Source: CAYSCW01 sp964449165 (GTDB lineage: Bacteria; Acidobacteriota; Aminicenantia; Aminicenantales; Aminicenantaceae). Taken from it: DNA of 53,591 nucleotides. The notes under the pieces are model-generated. The model saw only the letters and a program-made list of their open reading frames with translations, was not told the DNA's origin and did not search any database. Shown here in pieces: positions 1 to 8,733 of this stretch. The stretch lies in contig CAYVAT010000021.1 in assembly GCA_964449165.1 (NCBI GenBank), positions 1 to 53,591 of the forward strand, written 5' to 3'. How positions within the stretch are numbered: the stretch's first letter is position 1; each line of letters opens with the position of its first letter. A program made the position numbers and the translations under genes.

Positions 1-34
1 AATGCATCACATTGAAATGCATCACATTGAAATG
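1..34. repeat. 15-bp tandem repeat at window edge
   Basis: Two perfect copies of AATGCATCACATTGA (1-15 and 16-30) are followed by the first four bases of a third. The array begins at the first base, so its true length upstream is unknown. It is in frame with a short open frame (2-214) reading MHHIE twice. That frame has no recognisable protein content and probably is not a gene. Confidence 0.7.
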
Positions 35-140
35 AATACAAAAAGAGAAGTTCGTCTGTTGCATATTGCTTCTGGTTGTGATAGTATTTTTTTCGTTGAA
101 ATTAAAGAGGCCTGTCCGAGCTTCAGCGAAGACAGGAATC

Positions 141-188
141 ATGAGGGAGGGAAGAAGATTTCAACGGGTATAATTTATACTCCCTCAT
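141..188 (+). promoter_or_regulatory. hairpin/-10-like leader element upstream of RRM gene
   Basis: A perfect 9-bp inverted repeat, ATGAGGGAG (141-149) and CTCCCTCAT (180-188), encloses a smaller palindrome GTATAA-T-TTATAC (168-180). The latter contains an exact TATAAT hexamer (169-174), but no good -35 box lies 16-18 bp upstream. A weaker alternative promoter, TTGCAT-17-TAGTAT (59-64/82-87), would place the whole structure in a leader of about 120 nt. The element lies 26 nt before the start codon. Its function as promoter, operator or RNA thermosensor is inferred. Confidence 0.35.
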
Positions 189-214
189 ACGAAATCCAAC
201 AAAAGGAAGTTTGA

Positions 215-538
215 ATGAACATTTATGTAGGGAATTTGGCACGAGAAGCCACAGAAGAAGATTTGCGAGAGGCTTTTGCAGCCTTTGGACAGGTCTCTTC
301 AGTCAAGATCATCACTGACAAGTACTCCGGCCAGCCTAGAGGATTCGGTTTCGTAGAAATGCCTGAAAAAGCCGAAGGCGAGGCTGCCATTTCTGGCCTG
401 AACGAAAAAGAACTGAAAGGCCAGAAACTCAAGGTCAACGAAGCGTATCCGCGCCGTGACGACCGCAACAGAAGAGGTGGATTCGGAAGAGGCGGCGGGT
501 TCGGAAGAGGCGGATCTGGCGGGGGAAGGCGCTTCTAA
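215..538 (+). CDS. RRM-type RNA-binding protein, glycine-rich tail
   Basis: The product is 107 aa with one RNA recognition motif at about residues 1-80. RNP2 is IYVGNL near residue 3 and RNP1 is RGFGFVEM near residue 42. The tail from about residue 85 is rich in arginine and glycine (repeated GRGG), as in the small bacterial and cyanobacterial RRM proteins that bind single-stranded RNA and are often cold-induced. AGGAAG sits 7 nt before the ATG. It is monocistronic, with a structured leader upstream and an almost empty 345-bp stretch downstream. The family assignment is secure; the RNA targets and cold induction are inference from the family. Confidence 0.93.
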   Translation: MNIYVGNLAREATEEDLREAFAAFGQVSSVKIITDKYSGQPRGFGFVEMPEKAEGEAAISGLNEKELKGQKLKVNEAYPRRDDRNRRGGFGRGGGFGRGGSGGGRRF

Positions 539-883
539 TCATCGTTTATCGGCTGTATTCAATCTCTGTTAACAGCTTTCCCGGACACATCCGAAGTCTA
601 TCCCGCTCCTCGCATACCTGCTTTAGATTTATAATCGCGAGCCGGTCAAATCAAAGGAAAAATGGATGAAAAAATATCAGAGAAAGGAAAGAAAAAAGAG
701 AGAAAGAAAAAAGGAGAAGAGAAAAAGAGAAAGGCGAAAAAGAAATAAATTCTGACTTACAGCCAGAGCAATCCTTCAAGAAATTCTTTGCTGCATCGGC
801 AATCTCCCCGATAGATCCTAGACAATTGCCGTAGTCTATCCCGCAGTAGGTAAGCAAGGCTTTTTTGACTTTATTTATCCAGC
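539..883. other. 345-bp intergenic stretch with polypurine tract
   Basis: No convincing gene is seen here. Bases 654-745 of the plus strand are nearly all purine (runs of A and AG), so both strands give low-complexity lysine/glutamate or phenylalanine/serine frames. A 10-bp palindrome CTGTTAACAG lies near 567-576. A short block GTCTATCCCGC occurs at about 597-607 and again near 834-844. Confidence 0.5.
662..748 (+). CDS. possible lysine-rich microprotein
   Basis: A 28-codon frame opens with ATG after an AAAGGAAAA sequence and encodes a peptide that is more than half lysine plus arginine. It lies wholly in the polypurine tract, so its coding appearance may be a composition artefact. I know no family for it. 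Confidence 0.15.
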   Translation: MDEKISEKGKKKERKKKGEEKKRKAKKK

Positions 884-1318
884 TTAGAATGAGAGACTGA
901 ATCCCAATCTGTAACCTGGTGATTTGTTGTTTCGTAAGGGATGAACGATTTCAGTGAAAAAGACCCAAAAATTTGTGCCTGCCATGACATAAGGATAGAG
1001 ATAACCGTTGTTACGGGAGAATTCCATTCCTCCGCCCCCATAAAAGCGAAAGATGGCGAATTTCCGGGGGATCATATAGGCTGCTCCTGCCTGAAGAAGA
1101 AGGTCTGATTCATCGGAATCATAATCCAGATTTCCTGTGAGATAGATATTACGGATTGCCAGATGTTTGTAGCCTATACTGCATGGGTAGAAAACGAACA
1201 GAGAAAGGTTGAGATAATTCTCCGCTGGCCTAAATTTCTTTCCACGCGCAAACGCTCCGGGGACTGCAAGAAGAAGAATGAGCATCCCCAGCAAGCTTAT
1301 TTTCATGCATTTTTTCAT
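884..1318 (-). CDS. small exported beta-rich protein, function unknown
   Basis: The 144-aa product starts at the ATG preceded by AAGGAGA (about 1326-1332). A longer frame upstream to 1480 has no ribosome site and is rejected. Residues 1-26 form a Sec signal peptide with basic N-terminus, leucine-rich core and an A-F-A cleavage-type site. The rest alternates aromatic and polar residues, is rich in Gly and Tyr and ends in Phe, as in small outer-membrane barrels. I recognise no named family. It is divergent from the PAP2 gene, with about 210 bp between. Confidence 0.72.
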   Translation of the reverse strand: MKKCMKISLLGMLILLLAVPGAFARGKKFRPAENYLNLSLFVFYPCSIGYKHLAIRNIYLTGNLDYDSDESDLLLQAGAAYMIPRKFAIFRFYGGGGMEFSRNNGYLYPYVMAGTNFWVFFTEIVHPLRNNKSPGYRLGFSLSF

Positions 1319-1528
1319 CTTTGTCTCCTTTTCATTCCATCTGTCAATACTTACAGCAAATACCATGCCAAATAATTGTTCCAGGTGAGGGTGATTTTTT
1401 GTACTAAAAAGAGGACAGATGTGATAAACAAGAAAAAAATCTCTTTTCCTTGAAATACAACTTTTGATATAGTGGGACATCCGTCTGGAACAGGCTTAGG
1501 CCTCCTTTATTCTGATATTCTGAGATAA

Positions 1529-2458
1529 ATGCCGATGTGGAATTTTTTAAAGCGGCTATGGCACTTGCGCTACAGCCAGACCCGCTTCCGTCTTGTGGAT
1601 ATCAACTGCATGGCCTACCTCGGCCTGGTAGCCGTACTCCTTCTCTTTTTCCACAAAGCGGTGGACCTTTGGCCTCTTTTCATTCTCGCTCATTTAGTAT
1701 TGATAATCGGCATTTTAGAGGTGGTTCGCCTTGTTGAGAGACATTCTCAAAAAAATTTCTTACGGATATTAAGGACATTTTATCCTGTCTCGTTCTTCCT
1801 TTTTGTATGGGAAGAGCTGGGAGTGCTGGTGCGCATGATTTATGGTTCTTACTGGGCGACAGATATCATCATCCATTGGGACAAACTGTTCTTTGGAGTG
1901 CATCCCACCGTCTGGATACAGAAATTCTACCAGCCTTGGCTAAACGAATTGATGAGCTTTTTTTATTTGGGTTACTACACCTATTTCGTGATTCTGCCTC
2001 TGGCGCTTTATTTAGCCAAGAAAAGGCAGCAAGTCTTCGCCGTTTTTTCTGTTGCCACTTTCACATATTTCAGCAATTTTATCTTTGCTTATCTGCTTCC
2101 TGTTGTCGGCCCCCAACACAGTCCCATGCTCCAGAGCTTACAGACACATCAGATCACCGGCTATTTTCTTACCAAGATCAGCCAGATCATACAAGCAACA
2201 GGCGGAATAGCCGGGGGAGCATTCCCTTCATCACATGTCTCTGGAGCTATGGTGTGGGCTTTCCTGGCTATTCGTTATTTCAGGAAGATGGGGTATGTTA
2301 TGCTGCCCATATCCTTGGGAGTAGCTGTAGCTGCCATCTATCTGGGGCTTCATCATGCTCTGGATTCTGTTTTCGGAGTTATGTGGTTTGCTATAAGCTA
2401 TCCCATAGGCCTGTGGCTTATTAAAATTCGAGGAGAAGATCCGCTTAATTACAAATGA
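1529..2458 (+). CDS. PAP2-superfamily membrane phosphatase / lipid transferase-like
   Basis: The 309-aa protein has about six to seven hydrophobic helices. The C-terminal half carries PAP2 motifs: FPSSHVSG (C2) near residue 233 and LGLHHALDSVFG (C3) near residue 274, with the conserved His and Asp of the phosphatase centre. The long hydrophobic N-terminus resembles AUR1/inositol-phosphorylceramide-synthase-like PAP2 proteins that move phospho-head groups between lipids. Substrate cannot be read from the sequence; a lipid phosphate or isoprenoid phosphate is likely. It seems monocistronic, and the next gene is convergent. Confidence 0.85.
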   Translation: MPMWNFLKRLWHLRYSQTRFRLVDINCMAYLGLVAVLLLFFHKAVDLWPLFILAHLVLIIGILEVVRLVERHSQKNFLRILRTFYPVSFFLFVWEELGVLVRMIYGSYWATDIIIHWDKLFFGVHPTVWIQKFYQPWLNELMSFFYLGYYTYFVILPLALYLAKKRQQVFAVFSVATFTYFSNFIFAYLLPVVGPQHSPMLQSLQTHQITGYFLTKISQIIQATGGIAGGAFPSSHVSGAMVWAFLAIRYFRKMGYVMLPISLGVAVAAIYLGLHHALDSVFGVMWFAISYPIGLWLIKIRGEDPLNYK

Positions 2459-2516
2459 GGAAGAAGAAGGACACACGGACCTGAACGTTTTTCTATTAAT
2501 GAGCTTTATTTTCTGC

Positions 2517-3431
2517 TTACTTCAGGTAGAGATAGATGCTGTGCTCTTCATCATCTTCAGACTTCATGATGACATAGTCCACCAGCCTGCTGGCCCATCC
2601 GGGGATAGGATAATTGTGCGCCACAACGTATGAACCGCTTTTCAACTGCTTTTCCAGGTGAGGGCGAAGCTGGCCGTTTATATCCATGAGAAGATACAGT
2701 GTAACAACGGTTGCCTCACTGAAATCGGCTCTTAAGGCATCTTCCAGTCGAAATTCGACCATATCCTCCACCCGGGCGGATTCAGCATTTACCTTTGACT
2801 GCTCAATAAGCTGAGGGACGAGATCGATTCCAACTCCGTGCGCGCCAAACTCGGAGGCAGCGGTGATCACTATTCGGCCGTCTCCACAGCCCAGATCATA
2901 GAGAATATCCTCCTCATCCACCTGAGCCATTTCGAGCATCCTTCTGACGATATCCAGCGGGGTAGCCACAAAGGGAACGATGTCTTCTATGTCGGCTTTT
3001 TTAGAGGAATCTGTATAAACATCAAGCTTACCCTTCTCATCAAAATCAAAATAACATGAGATTCCCGGATTAAGGCGATATGTCAACTTTATATTGTCTC
3101 TGTAAAAGGCCAGTTTTAAGGCAGTATCCCCGGGATAGCGATGGATATCACCCGGCTTGATGGTCTTCCTGATGCGCTTTTCGCCAGGGCGGTTCGGAGT
3201 GAGAATATAATCGATGGCTTTTGCTGTTGCATTACGAATCGTGGTTTCACTTAATTTCGTTTGATTGAACGTATTTTTCCCGCGCTCTTTAAGTTGCGGA
3301 CGGAGCAGCTCAGCTTCATAGGAGGCTGAATGGACGAAAATCAATAGGATGGAAAGGATAAGAGTTTTTGCGGTAACAGGAAGCCGTCGGTTCCTATCCA
3401 TCCTCGCCAAGACCCTTCCACCCACCACCAT
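2517..3431 (-). CDS. membrane-anchored class I SAM-dependent methyltransferase
   Basis: The product is 304 aa from the first ATG, or 294 aa from the second ATG at 3401; neither has a strong ribosome site. A basic N-terminus (RNRR) precedes one hydrophobic helix at about residues 22-38, predicting cytoplasmic N-terminus and exported body. A beta-rich domain (about 60-150) is followed by a Rossmann methyltransferase domain with motif I DLGCGDGRIV near residue 178 and the acidic GIDLVP strand. It is a paralogue of the gene at 26063-26983, sharing block after block (TVVTLYL, HNY.IPGW). Substrate unknown. An inverted repeat spans the start region. Confidence 0.85.
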   Translation of the reverse strand: MVVGGRVLARMDRNRRLPVTAKTLILSILLIFVHSASYEAELLRPQLKERGKNTFNQTKLSETTIRNATAKAIDYILTPNRPGEKRIRKTIKPGDIHRYPGDTALKLAFYRDNIKLTYRLNPGISCYFDFDEKGKLDVYTDSSKKADIEDIVPFVATPLDIVRRMLEMAQVDEEDILYDLGCGDGRIVITAASEFGAHGVGIDLVPQLIEQSKVNAESARVEDMVEFRLEDALRADFSEATVVTLYLLMDINGQLRPHLEKQLKSGSYVVAHNYPIPGWASRLVDYVIMKSEDDEEHSIYLYLK

Positions 3432-3459
3432 GGGCTTCAGATGGACAGGAACCGCCGAT
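3385..3459. repeat. inverted repeat spanning start of methyltransferase gene
   Basis: Left arm 3385-3401 (CGTCGGTTCCTATCCAT) pairs with right arm 3441-3457 (the arm continues to 3459), with 15 of 17 positions complementary; one mismatch becomes a U-G wobble in the minus-strand transcript. The ATG at 3431 lies in the 39-nt loop and the ATG at 3401 lies in an arm, so folding could mask initiation. Confidence 0.6.
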
Positions 3460-3585
3460 GTTAATGACTATATCCCTCATCATTAGATGCAATGGAGATA
3501 AAGATGCTTATTGTTGAAATTAAGTATTGTGTCACCACATTATTTATTTTAGTTTATAAGCAGTTATGTCGTCTATAGGATTCAA

Positions 3586-4290
3586 ATGACCGTCTGGATC
3601 TTACTTTCCGGGATAGTAGCCCCTGCTATCTTCTGGATAGGCTATTTTTATTATAAGGATCGGCTTCAACCGGAACCTCTCAAAACGATAGGTGTGTCTT
3701 ATATACTGGGAATCCTTTCCGGATTTCTCTGTTATCAATTCTACAGGCTTTTGCCTATCATAGGAATTCCAAATGATCCCAGTGCATTGATGGAGGGCAA
3801 CCGGCTTCAATTCTTGGGGTATAGTCTCGTCATTATTGGAATCTTTGAGGAGTTTTTCAAGTATCTTCCATTTGTTTTTATCATCATGAAGTGGAAAGCC
3901 TTCGATGAAAAAACCGATGGAATCATCTATGCTTCTATGGTCGCACTGGGATTCGCCAGTTTTGAAAATCTTATTTACCTCAGATATATGGAAGGCCTTG
4001 AGTTGTTGGGCCGAGCTTTTGCCTCGCCTCTAACCCATTCCATTTTTTCTTCGATCTGGGGTTATTTTTGCGGCCTGGCCTGGATACAGAACAGATCGCT
4101 TGTCAAGGCTTCCCTGAAAGGCCTTGCCCTGGCGGCAGTCTTACACGGTATTTTTGACTTTCTCACCACATCCTCTGCGCTGCGCGTGGTGTCGTCTTTG
4201 CTCATATTGATGATATGGATATGGAGAATGAGAATACTGGAAAGGTCCGTTCAGGCAAGAAGGGAAAATGCTAAAGCACCTCATGGATAA
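3586..4290 (+). CDS. PrsW-family intramembrane protease-like protein
   Basis: The 234-aa protein has about seven to eight membrane helices. It carries the PrsW (CAAX-protease-superfamily related) signature: EEFFKY near residue 87, FASFENLIY near residue 124, SPLTHSIFSS near residue 147 and VLHGIFDF near residue 186, providing the Glu-Glu, Asn, His and His-Asp residues of the active site. PrsW cleaves the RsiW anti-sigma factor in Bacillus. An anti-sigma gene lies at 20102-20809, but a link is speculative. It is divergent from the anchored methyltransferase. Confidence 0.85.
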   Translation: MTVWILLSGIVAPAIFWIGYFYYKDRLQPEPLKTIGVSYILGILSGFLCYQFYRLLPIIGIPNDPSALMEGNRLQFLGYSLVIIGIFEEFFKYLPFVFIIMKWKAFDEKTDGIIYASMVALGFASFENLIYLRYMEGLELLGRAFASPLTHSIFSSIWGYFCGLAWIQNRSLVKASLKGLALAAVLHGIFDFLTTSSALRVVSSLLILMIWIWRMRILERSVQARRENAKAPHG

Positions 4291-4465
4291 CTTATCAAAT
4301 TGTTTCTGTTCAAAGCAGTGAGTCTCTTATTCTAGAGAATCAAAATCAACTTTCCCCTTAATTGCCGCGAACTTTTGCCTTTTCGATTTCGTATAAGCAA
4401 GTGAAAGAATGGATAATGGTTTAGGGAGAGCATGTTGATTAGCAGGAAAAAGTCAAGGAGGCATC

Positions 4466-6700
4466 ATGAAGCTTCGAGGATTGGTACACATCGGACTCAT
4501 CACCATATTTTTGTTCAATCTGGGATTATGGGCAGAAGAGGAAAGCCCTCAGAAAAAAACATTCAGAATCCCTGAAATAAACTCCGATATCGAAATAAAC
4601 GGTGTGCTCGATGAAGGAGCATGGAAAAAGGCGCTTTCGTTTCCTGTAAACATCGAAATCATGCCCGGCGAGAGTATAGAAGCGCCGGTTAAAACCGAAT
4701 GTCTTATGATGTATGATGGGAAAAACCTCTATGTCGGATTTCTGGCTTATGACCCTGAGCCAGAGAAAATCAGGTCCTACTTGGCGGATAGAGACAATGC
4801 CTTCGCAGATGACTATGTAGGCATAGTCCTGGATACATTCAACGACGAAAACAGGGGTTTTGCCTTCTTCGTCAATCCTCTGGGTATCCAGGGAGATGAA
4901 ATTATGAGCCTTGGCGGTAATAATGAGGATGATTCCTGGGATGCTATCTGGGATTCTGCAGGAAGAATCACAGATTTTGGTTATTCTGTAGAGATAGCCA
5001 TCCCTTTCCGCTCCCTCCAGTTCCAACCTTCTGAGGAAGAGCAGGTATGGGGATTTGCCCCGGTCAGAAACTATCCCCGAAGCCGAAGGCATCAAATAAC
5101 AAACTTCAAGCATAACAGGAATGAACAATGCCTTCTTTGCCAGTTCCCCAAGCTGGTGGGCTTTAAAAAAGTCACACCTGGCCACAACGTAGAGCTTGAT
5201 CCTACCATGACAGGGATCCGAACCGATGAGAGACAGGATTTTCCCGAAGGAAAGATGAAAGAAAAGGATTCCAACCTGGACTTCGGCTTCTCTGGCCAAT
5301 GGGGATTCACCAATAACCTGACCCTAAGCGCAGCACTCAACCCCGATTTTTCCCATGTCGAAGCTGATGTTGCACAACTGGAGATTAACAAACGGTTTGC
5401 TCTTTATTATCCGGAGAAAAGGCCCTTTTTCCTGGAAGGGAACGATTTCTTCGAGACGCCTCTTGAAGCCATCTACACGCGTTCTGTAGCTGACCCTGAC
5501 TGGGGAGCGAAGATTTCGGGAAAGGAAGGAAAGAATGCCATCGGGATATTCTCTTCTCAGGACAGGATCACCAACCTCATTTTTCCGGGCGCAGAGGAGT
5601 CTCGCTCTACATCATTGGATCAAGTCTCCTATGCCAATGTCCTGCGTTACCGAAGAGATGTCGGAACAGCCTCGACCGTTGGTGTTCTAGTTACAGACAG
5701 GGAAGGCAACAATTACCACAACCGGGTGATAGGTGTAGATGGCCTGTTTAGATTCTCCAAGTCCGACTCATTGACCTTCCAGTTGATGGGTTCACAGACG
5801 GGTTATCCTGCGGAAGTTGCTCGGGATTTCGGTCAGGATCTGGATGCTTTCAGGGGGCATGCGGCTTACTTGAACCTCCGGAGAGAAAAACGATCGTATG
5901 GTTTGAGTGCGAGCCTTATCGATTGCAGCCCTGATTTCAGGGCCGACCTGGGCTTTATGCCTCAGGTAGATTATCGGCGTTATAATACAGGAGCATGGTA
6001 CACTTACTGGGGTAAAGAAAAGGAATTTTTTTCTCAAATAGATATAGGCTTGAACTTCTCCCAGACGGACGATCATGACGGCAACCTTCTGGATCGGGAA
6101 TGGGAGTTAGAAGTTGATTTCAACGGTCCTCTCCAGTCTTACTTTGAGTGGGAAGTGAACAGAAGAAGAAGAATTTATCGCAGTGTATCCTTTTCGCAGG
6201 TTTACAACTTTGCCTACTTCGGTGTCCGGCCTTCAGGATTTCTTTACATTGGGATATGGGCAGGCTATGGAGATGAGATCGACTATGAGAATGTGAGAGC
6301 AGGAAAAGAATTTGCCTTCGAGCCCGACATCACCTTAAAATGTGGAAAGCATATCAACCTGAATGTCAGTCATTCTTTCAGCCGGCTCAACGTGGAAGGA
6401 GAAAGGCTGTTTACCGCAAACCTGACCCAGATGAGGCTTATATATCATTTGAACAGCAGGGCTTTTTTGCGAGCCATCCTTCAATACCGGGATATCGGAC
6501 GCAACCAGGATGTCTACCCGAATCCCGTTGATCCCGAGTCCAACCGGCTGTTCTCACAATTTCTCTTCTCCTACAAGATCAATCCTCGCACAGTTCTCTT
6601 TATAGGATACAGCGACAATTATTACGGTTTTCAGAATGTCGACCTGACCCAATCCAACCGCACTTTTTTCTTAAAAATCGGATATGCTTTTTCCCTCTAG
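4466..6700 (+). CDS. DUF5916 outer-membrane protein with CBM9-like N-terminus
   Basis: The 744-aa protein begins with a signal peptide (about 1-22) cut before AEEES. Residues 30-230 match the CBM9-like carbohydrate-binding fold (DINGVLDEGAWKKA opening, then AFADDYVGIVLDTF). The region from about 240 to the end is a DUF5916-type barrel with PEKRPFFLEGNDFF near residue 312, alternating aromatic strands and a C-terminal GYAFSL that suits outer-membrane insertion. Members are frequent in Bacteroidota and Acidobacteriota and are thought to bind or pass polymers. No TonB plug was seen. AAGGAGG precedes the ATG. The gene stands alone and substrate is unknown. Confidence 0.85.
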   Translation: MKLRGLVHIGLITIFLFNLGLWAEEESPQKKTFRIPEINSDIEINGVLDEGAWKKALSFPVNIEIMPGESIEAPVKTECLMMYDGKNLYVGFLAYDPEPEKIRSYLADRDNAFADDYVGIVLDTFNDENRGFAFFVNPLGIQGDEIMSLGGNNEDDSWDAIWDSAGRITDFGYSVEIAIPFRSLQFQPSEEEQVWGFAPVRNYPRSRRHQITNFKHNRNEQCLLCQFPKLVGFKKVTPGHNVELDPTMTGIRTDERQDFPEGKMKEKDSNLDFGFSGQWGFTNNLTLSAALNPDFSHVEADVAQLEINKRFALYYPEKRPFFLEGNDFFETPLEAIYTRSVADPDWGAKISGKEGKNAIGIFSSQDRITNLIFPGAEESRSTSLDQVSYANVLRYRRDVGTASTVGVLVTDREGNNYHNRVIGVDGLFRFSKSDSLTFQLMGSQTGYPAEVARDFGQDLDAFRGHAAYLNLRREKRSYGLSASLIDCSPDFRADLGFMPQVDYRRYNTGAWYTYWGKEKEFFSQIDIGLNFSQTDDHDGNLLDREWELEVDFNGPLQSYFEWEVNRRRRIYRSVSFSQVYNFAYFGVRPSGFLYIGIWAGYGDEIDYENVRAGKEFAFEPDITLKCGKHINLNVSHSFSRLNVEGERLFTANLTQMRLIYHLNSRAFLRAILQYRDIGRNQDVYPNPVDPESNRLFSQFLFSYKINPRTVLFIGYSDNYYGFQNVDLTQSNRTFFLKIGYAFSL

Positions 6701-6732
6701 CCTGGAAGGGAGTACCGCTTTTCTGATTACCT

Positions 6733-7770
6733 TTATCTTCTGCTGCTGCCTCTCACTGTAAAAGAGAGTACGAAAAGCACAAAACCCACCAGACAGACAA
6801 TGCCGGCGATGGCGATCACCGGTGAGAAAAGTCGGTCGACAATTATCATCGGAATCCAGCTTGTCTTTTCCAGGATCAAATCATTTAGTTCAGTTGCGCA
6901 TGACCCTGAGTAGGAATAAGGGGCAAACTTTATGGCAAGCAGAGAGATATGCTTGGCAAAGAAAGCGATGCTGAGTGCAGGCAATCCCCCGATGAATACA
7001 GGAATCCCGGACCACCTGAGGAAGCTGGCTGGAGATGTGGCAGCGATGAGTGCTCCGCCAAAAATGAAGACTGCCGGAATAAGAAAAAGAAAATAGGAAA
7101 GCAGAGTTATGTTTTTCGAGACACCGAAGGGAAGGAAATGGACGTCCTCGAAGATTTCAACCTCATCAGACATGTCATTGACAGCTTCAATGCGCTTATA
7201 TTCCAGTACGGATTTTGCAATATCCAGATCGGGCTGACAGGCGGGCAGCCTGTGATGGCCAAGAGTTTTCAGGGAAGCCTGCTGCCAGCGCCGGGTTCCG
7301 TCTTCGTCACATGGCGGCAGATGTTTGAGTATTTCCAGCAAATAAAGATCGACATCTTCACTAAGGAGGCTCTTCTTCAATGGACGAAGATCGAACACCA
7401 CTGTCCTGGGTTTTATTTCTCCTCTGAGTATTTCTCCAACTTCTTTAAGCGATTGGGATAATTCATTCTCCAGCCATCCTAGAACACCGATTTTCTCCAG
7501 GAATTCCTTGGGAGTGACCCCTGCTTCTGCAGCAGCCCGAAACCATGCTCTGGTGTTCTCGTCTGTGATCACGTTCTTATTCTGAGCTTCTTTGAAGATT
7601 TCGTCTGCCATGTCGGGAACTTCGGAAATGATCTCCCGCGGCAGGTCGGAAACGAATTCAGGAGAGATGGTGGCTTTAGTCAGGCCCACTGCCCAGATGA
7701 TAGCAAACAGGGTGGGGAGGCCCAGGAGGATAATGATAAACGCTCCGATGATCTTTCTCACAGGTCTCAT
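6733..7770 (-). CDS. membrane protein of unknown function
   Basis: The 345-aa protein has an N-terminal helix (about 8-30), a soluble domain of about 190 residues that probably lies outside the cytoplasm, and three to four hydrophobic segments after residue 220 ending in a basic RGSSRR tail. Two cysteines occur in LPPC and LPACQPD in the soluble part. A strong AAAGGAGGG site precedes the ATG. The gene at 7896-8576 lies 125 bp upstream on the same strand, so the two may be co-transcribed. I do not recognise the family. Confidence 0.75.
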   Translation of the reverse strand: MRPVRKIIGAFIIILLGLPTLFAIIWAVGLTKATISPEFVSDLPREIISEVPDMADEIFKEAQNKNVITDENTRAWFRAAAEAGVTPKEFLEKIGVLGWLENELSQSLKEVGEILRGEIKPRTVVFDLRPLKKSLLSEDVDLYLLEILKHLPPCDEDGTRRWQQASLKTLGHHRLPACQPDLDIAKSVLEYKRIEAVNDMSDEVEIFEDVHFLPFGVSKNITLLSYFLFLIPAVFIFGGALIAATSPASFLRWSGIPVFIGGLPALSIAFFAKHISLLAIKFAPYSYSGSCATELNDLILEKTSWIPMIIVDRLFSPVIAIAGIVCLVGFVLFVLSFTVRGSSRR

Positions 7771-7895
7771 AAAACCCTCCTTTCTGGGATATTTCTATGC
7801 CAGGGATTGGCAATTGGTTTTTTTATGGAGTTTACTTGCTTCTGTTTGCAATTGGGTATCGCCTCTGTGCTTATATCACAGGCTCAATATAAGGG

Positions 7896-8576
7896 TCAAG
7901 CGGTCTCCTGGGCTGCCTCCATCTCCGCTTTGCTTACAGCATAATACATCGAGGCAAAAGCGCTGTGAATCAAGATGATCGCAGGAATTACGCCAACAAA
8001 CAAACAGATTATACCGGCTATTCCCAACGGTATGGCCAGTAGTCCTATGAGGAAAATCTCTACAGCGTGTCCACGGGTCATTTCCCAGCTTGTTTTGACA
8101 GCTTCCACCGGGTCCATATTGCGATCGAGGACAAGATATTTGACAAAAGCCAGCTTGCAGGCGAATATGATTCCCGGAACGATGAGGAGAAAGAGGCCGA
8201 GAGCTATTATGACTGACACCAGCAATTTAGCTAATACCACGTTCAGGTAATTCTCAAAGGATAAAAACATATCCTTTACTTCAAAAGGCTCGTTTCTGAC
8301 AGCTTTGAGAAAGACAAATGCCGCTCCGTAGTCGATGGGAGCAAATAGAAGCAGCCAGTAGGCAAGAGCAAATATGCGCAAAACAGCACCACCAGGCGTA
8401 TCACGGCCATCCAGAGAATTGATTATTCCGAGCGGCATGAGCACAACTCCGACGATGATAATTATAAGGAAAAGATCCAGGAAGAACTTCTTCATCCTTC
8501 TCCATCCGAATCCGTAGCAGGAGCCTGCGGTAGGCATGAGGACAACTTCCGAAGCTTTTTCATTTTTATTGTTCAT
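7896..8576 (-). CDS. DUF975/DUF4013-like multipass membrane protein
   Basis: The 226-aa protein has about five membrane helices. The core pattern LLIVPGIIFACKLAFVKYLV followed by DRNMDPVEAVKTSWEMTRGH is typical of the DUF975/DUF4013 and glycerophosphodiesterase membrane-domain families, whose function is unknown. AGGAGGT stands 6 nt before the ATG. It is the first gene of a probable pair with 6733-7770. The upstream region is shared with the divergent regulator at 8795. Confidence 0.8.
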   Translation of the reverse strand: MNNKNEKASEVVLMPTAGSCYGFGWRRMKKFFLDLFLIIIIVGVVLMPLGIINSLDGRDTPGGAVLRIFALAYWLLLFAPIDYGAAFVFLKAVRNEPFEVKDMFLSFENYLNVVLAKLLVSVIIALGLFLLIVPGIIFACKLAFVKYLVLDRNMDPVEAVKTSWEMTRGHAVEIFLIGLLAIPLGIAGIICLFVGVIPAIILIHSAFASMYYAVSKAEMEAAQETA

Positions 8577-8687
8577 GTGAACCTCCTTTTTTTATTTTTC
8601 TTTTTTTCGAGATCATAACCTCACACAGCTAAAATACGTATTTTTCCTTGAATTTACATCCAACAAAAGTAGGAATTGTCGAAAACA

Positions 8688-8699
8688 CGACTTAAGTCG
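8688..8699. promoter_or_regulatory. 12-bp perfect palindrome, candidate operator
   Basis: CGACTTAAGTCG is a perfect palindrome in the AT-rich divergent region between two promoters. It lies 35 bp upstream of the -35 box of the LuxR-type gene, where an autoregulator dimer could bind. Function is inferred. Confidence 0.3.
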
Positions 8700-8733
8700 G
8701 ATTTACAGTTTGAAATGATCAAATTATTTTTTC

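Noticed and set aside
111..136. hairpin CCTGTC...GACAGG as a terminator or attachment site
   Set aside because: Six-bp stem without T run, no gene upstream in the window and no second copy.
2..214. 70-codon frame before the RRM gene
   Set aside because: It starts within the tandem repeat, runs through the leader structure and resembles no protein.
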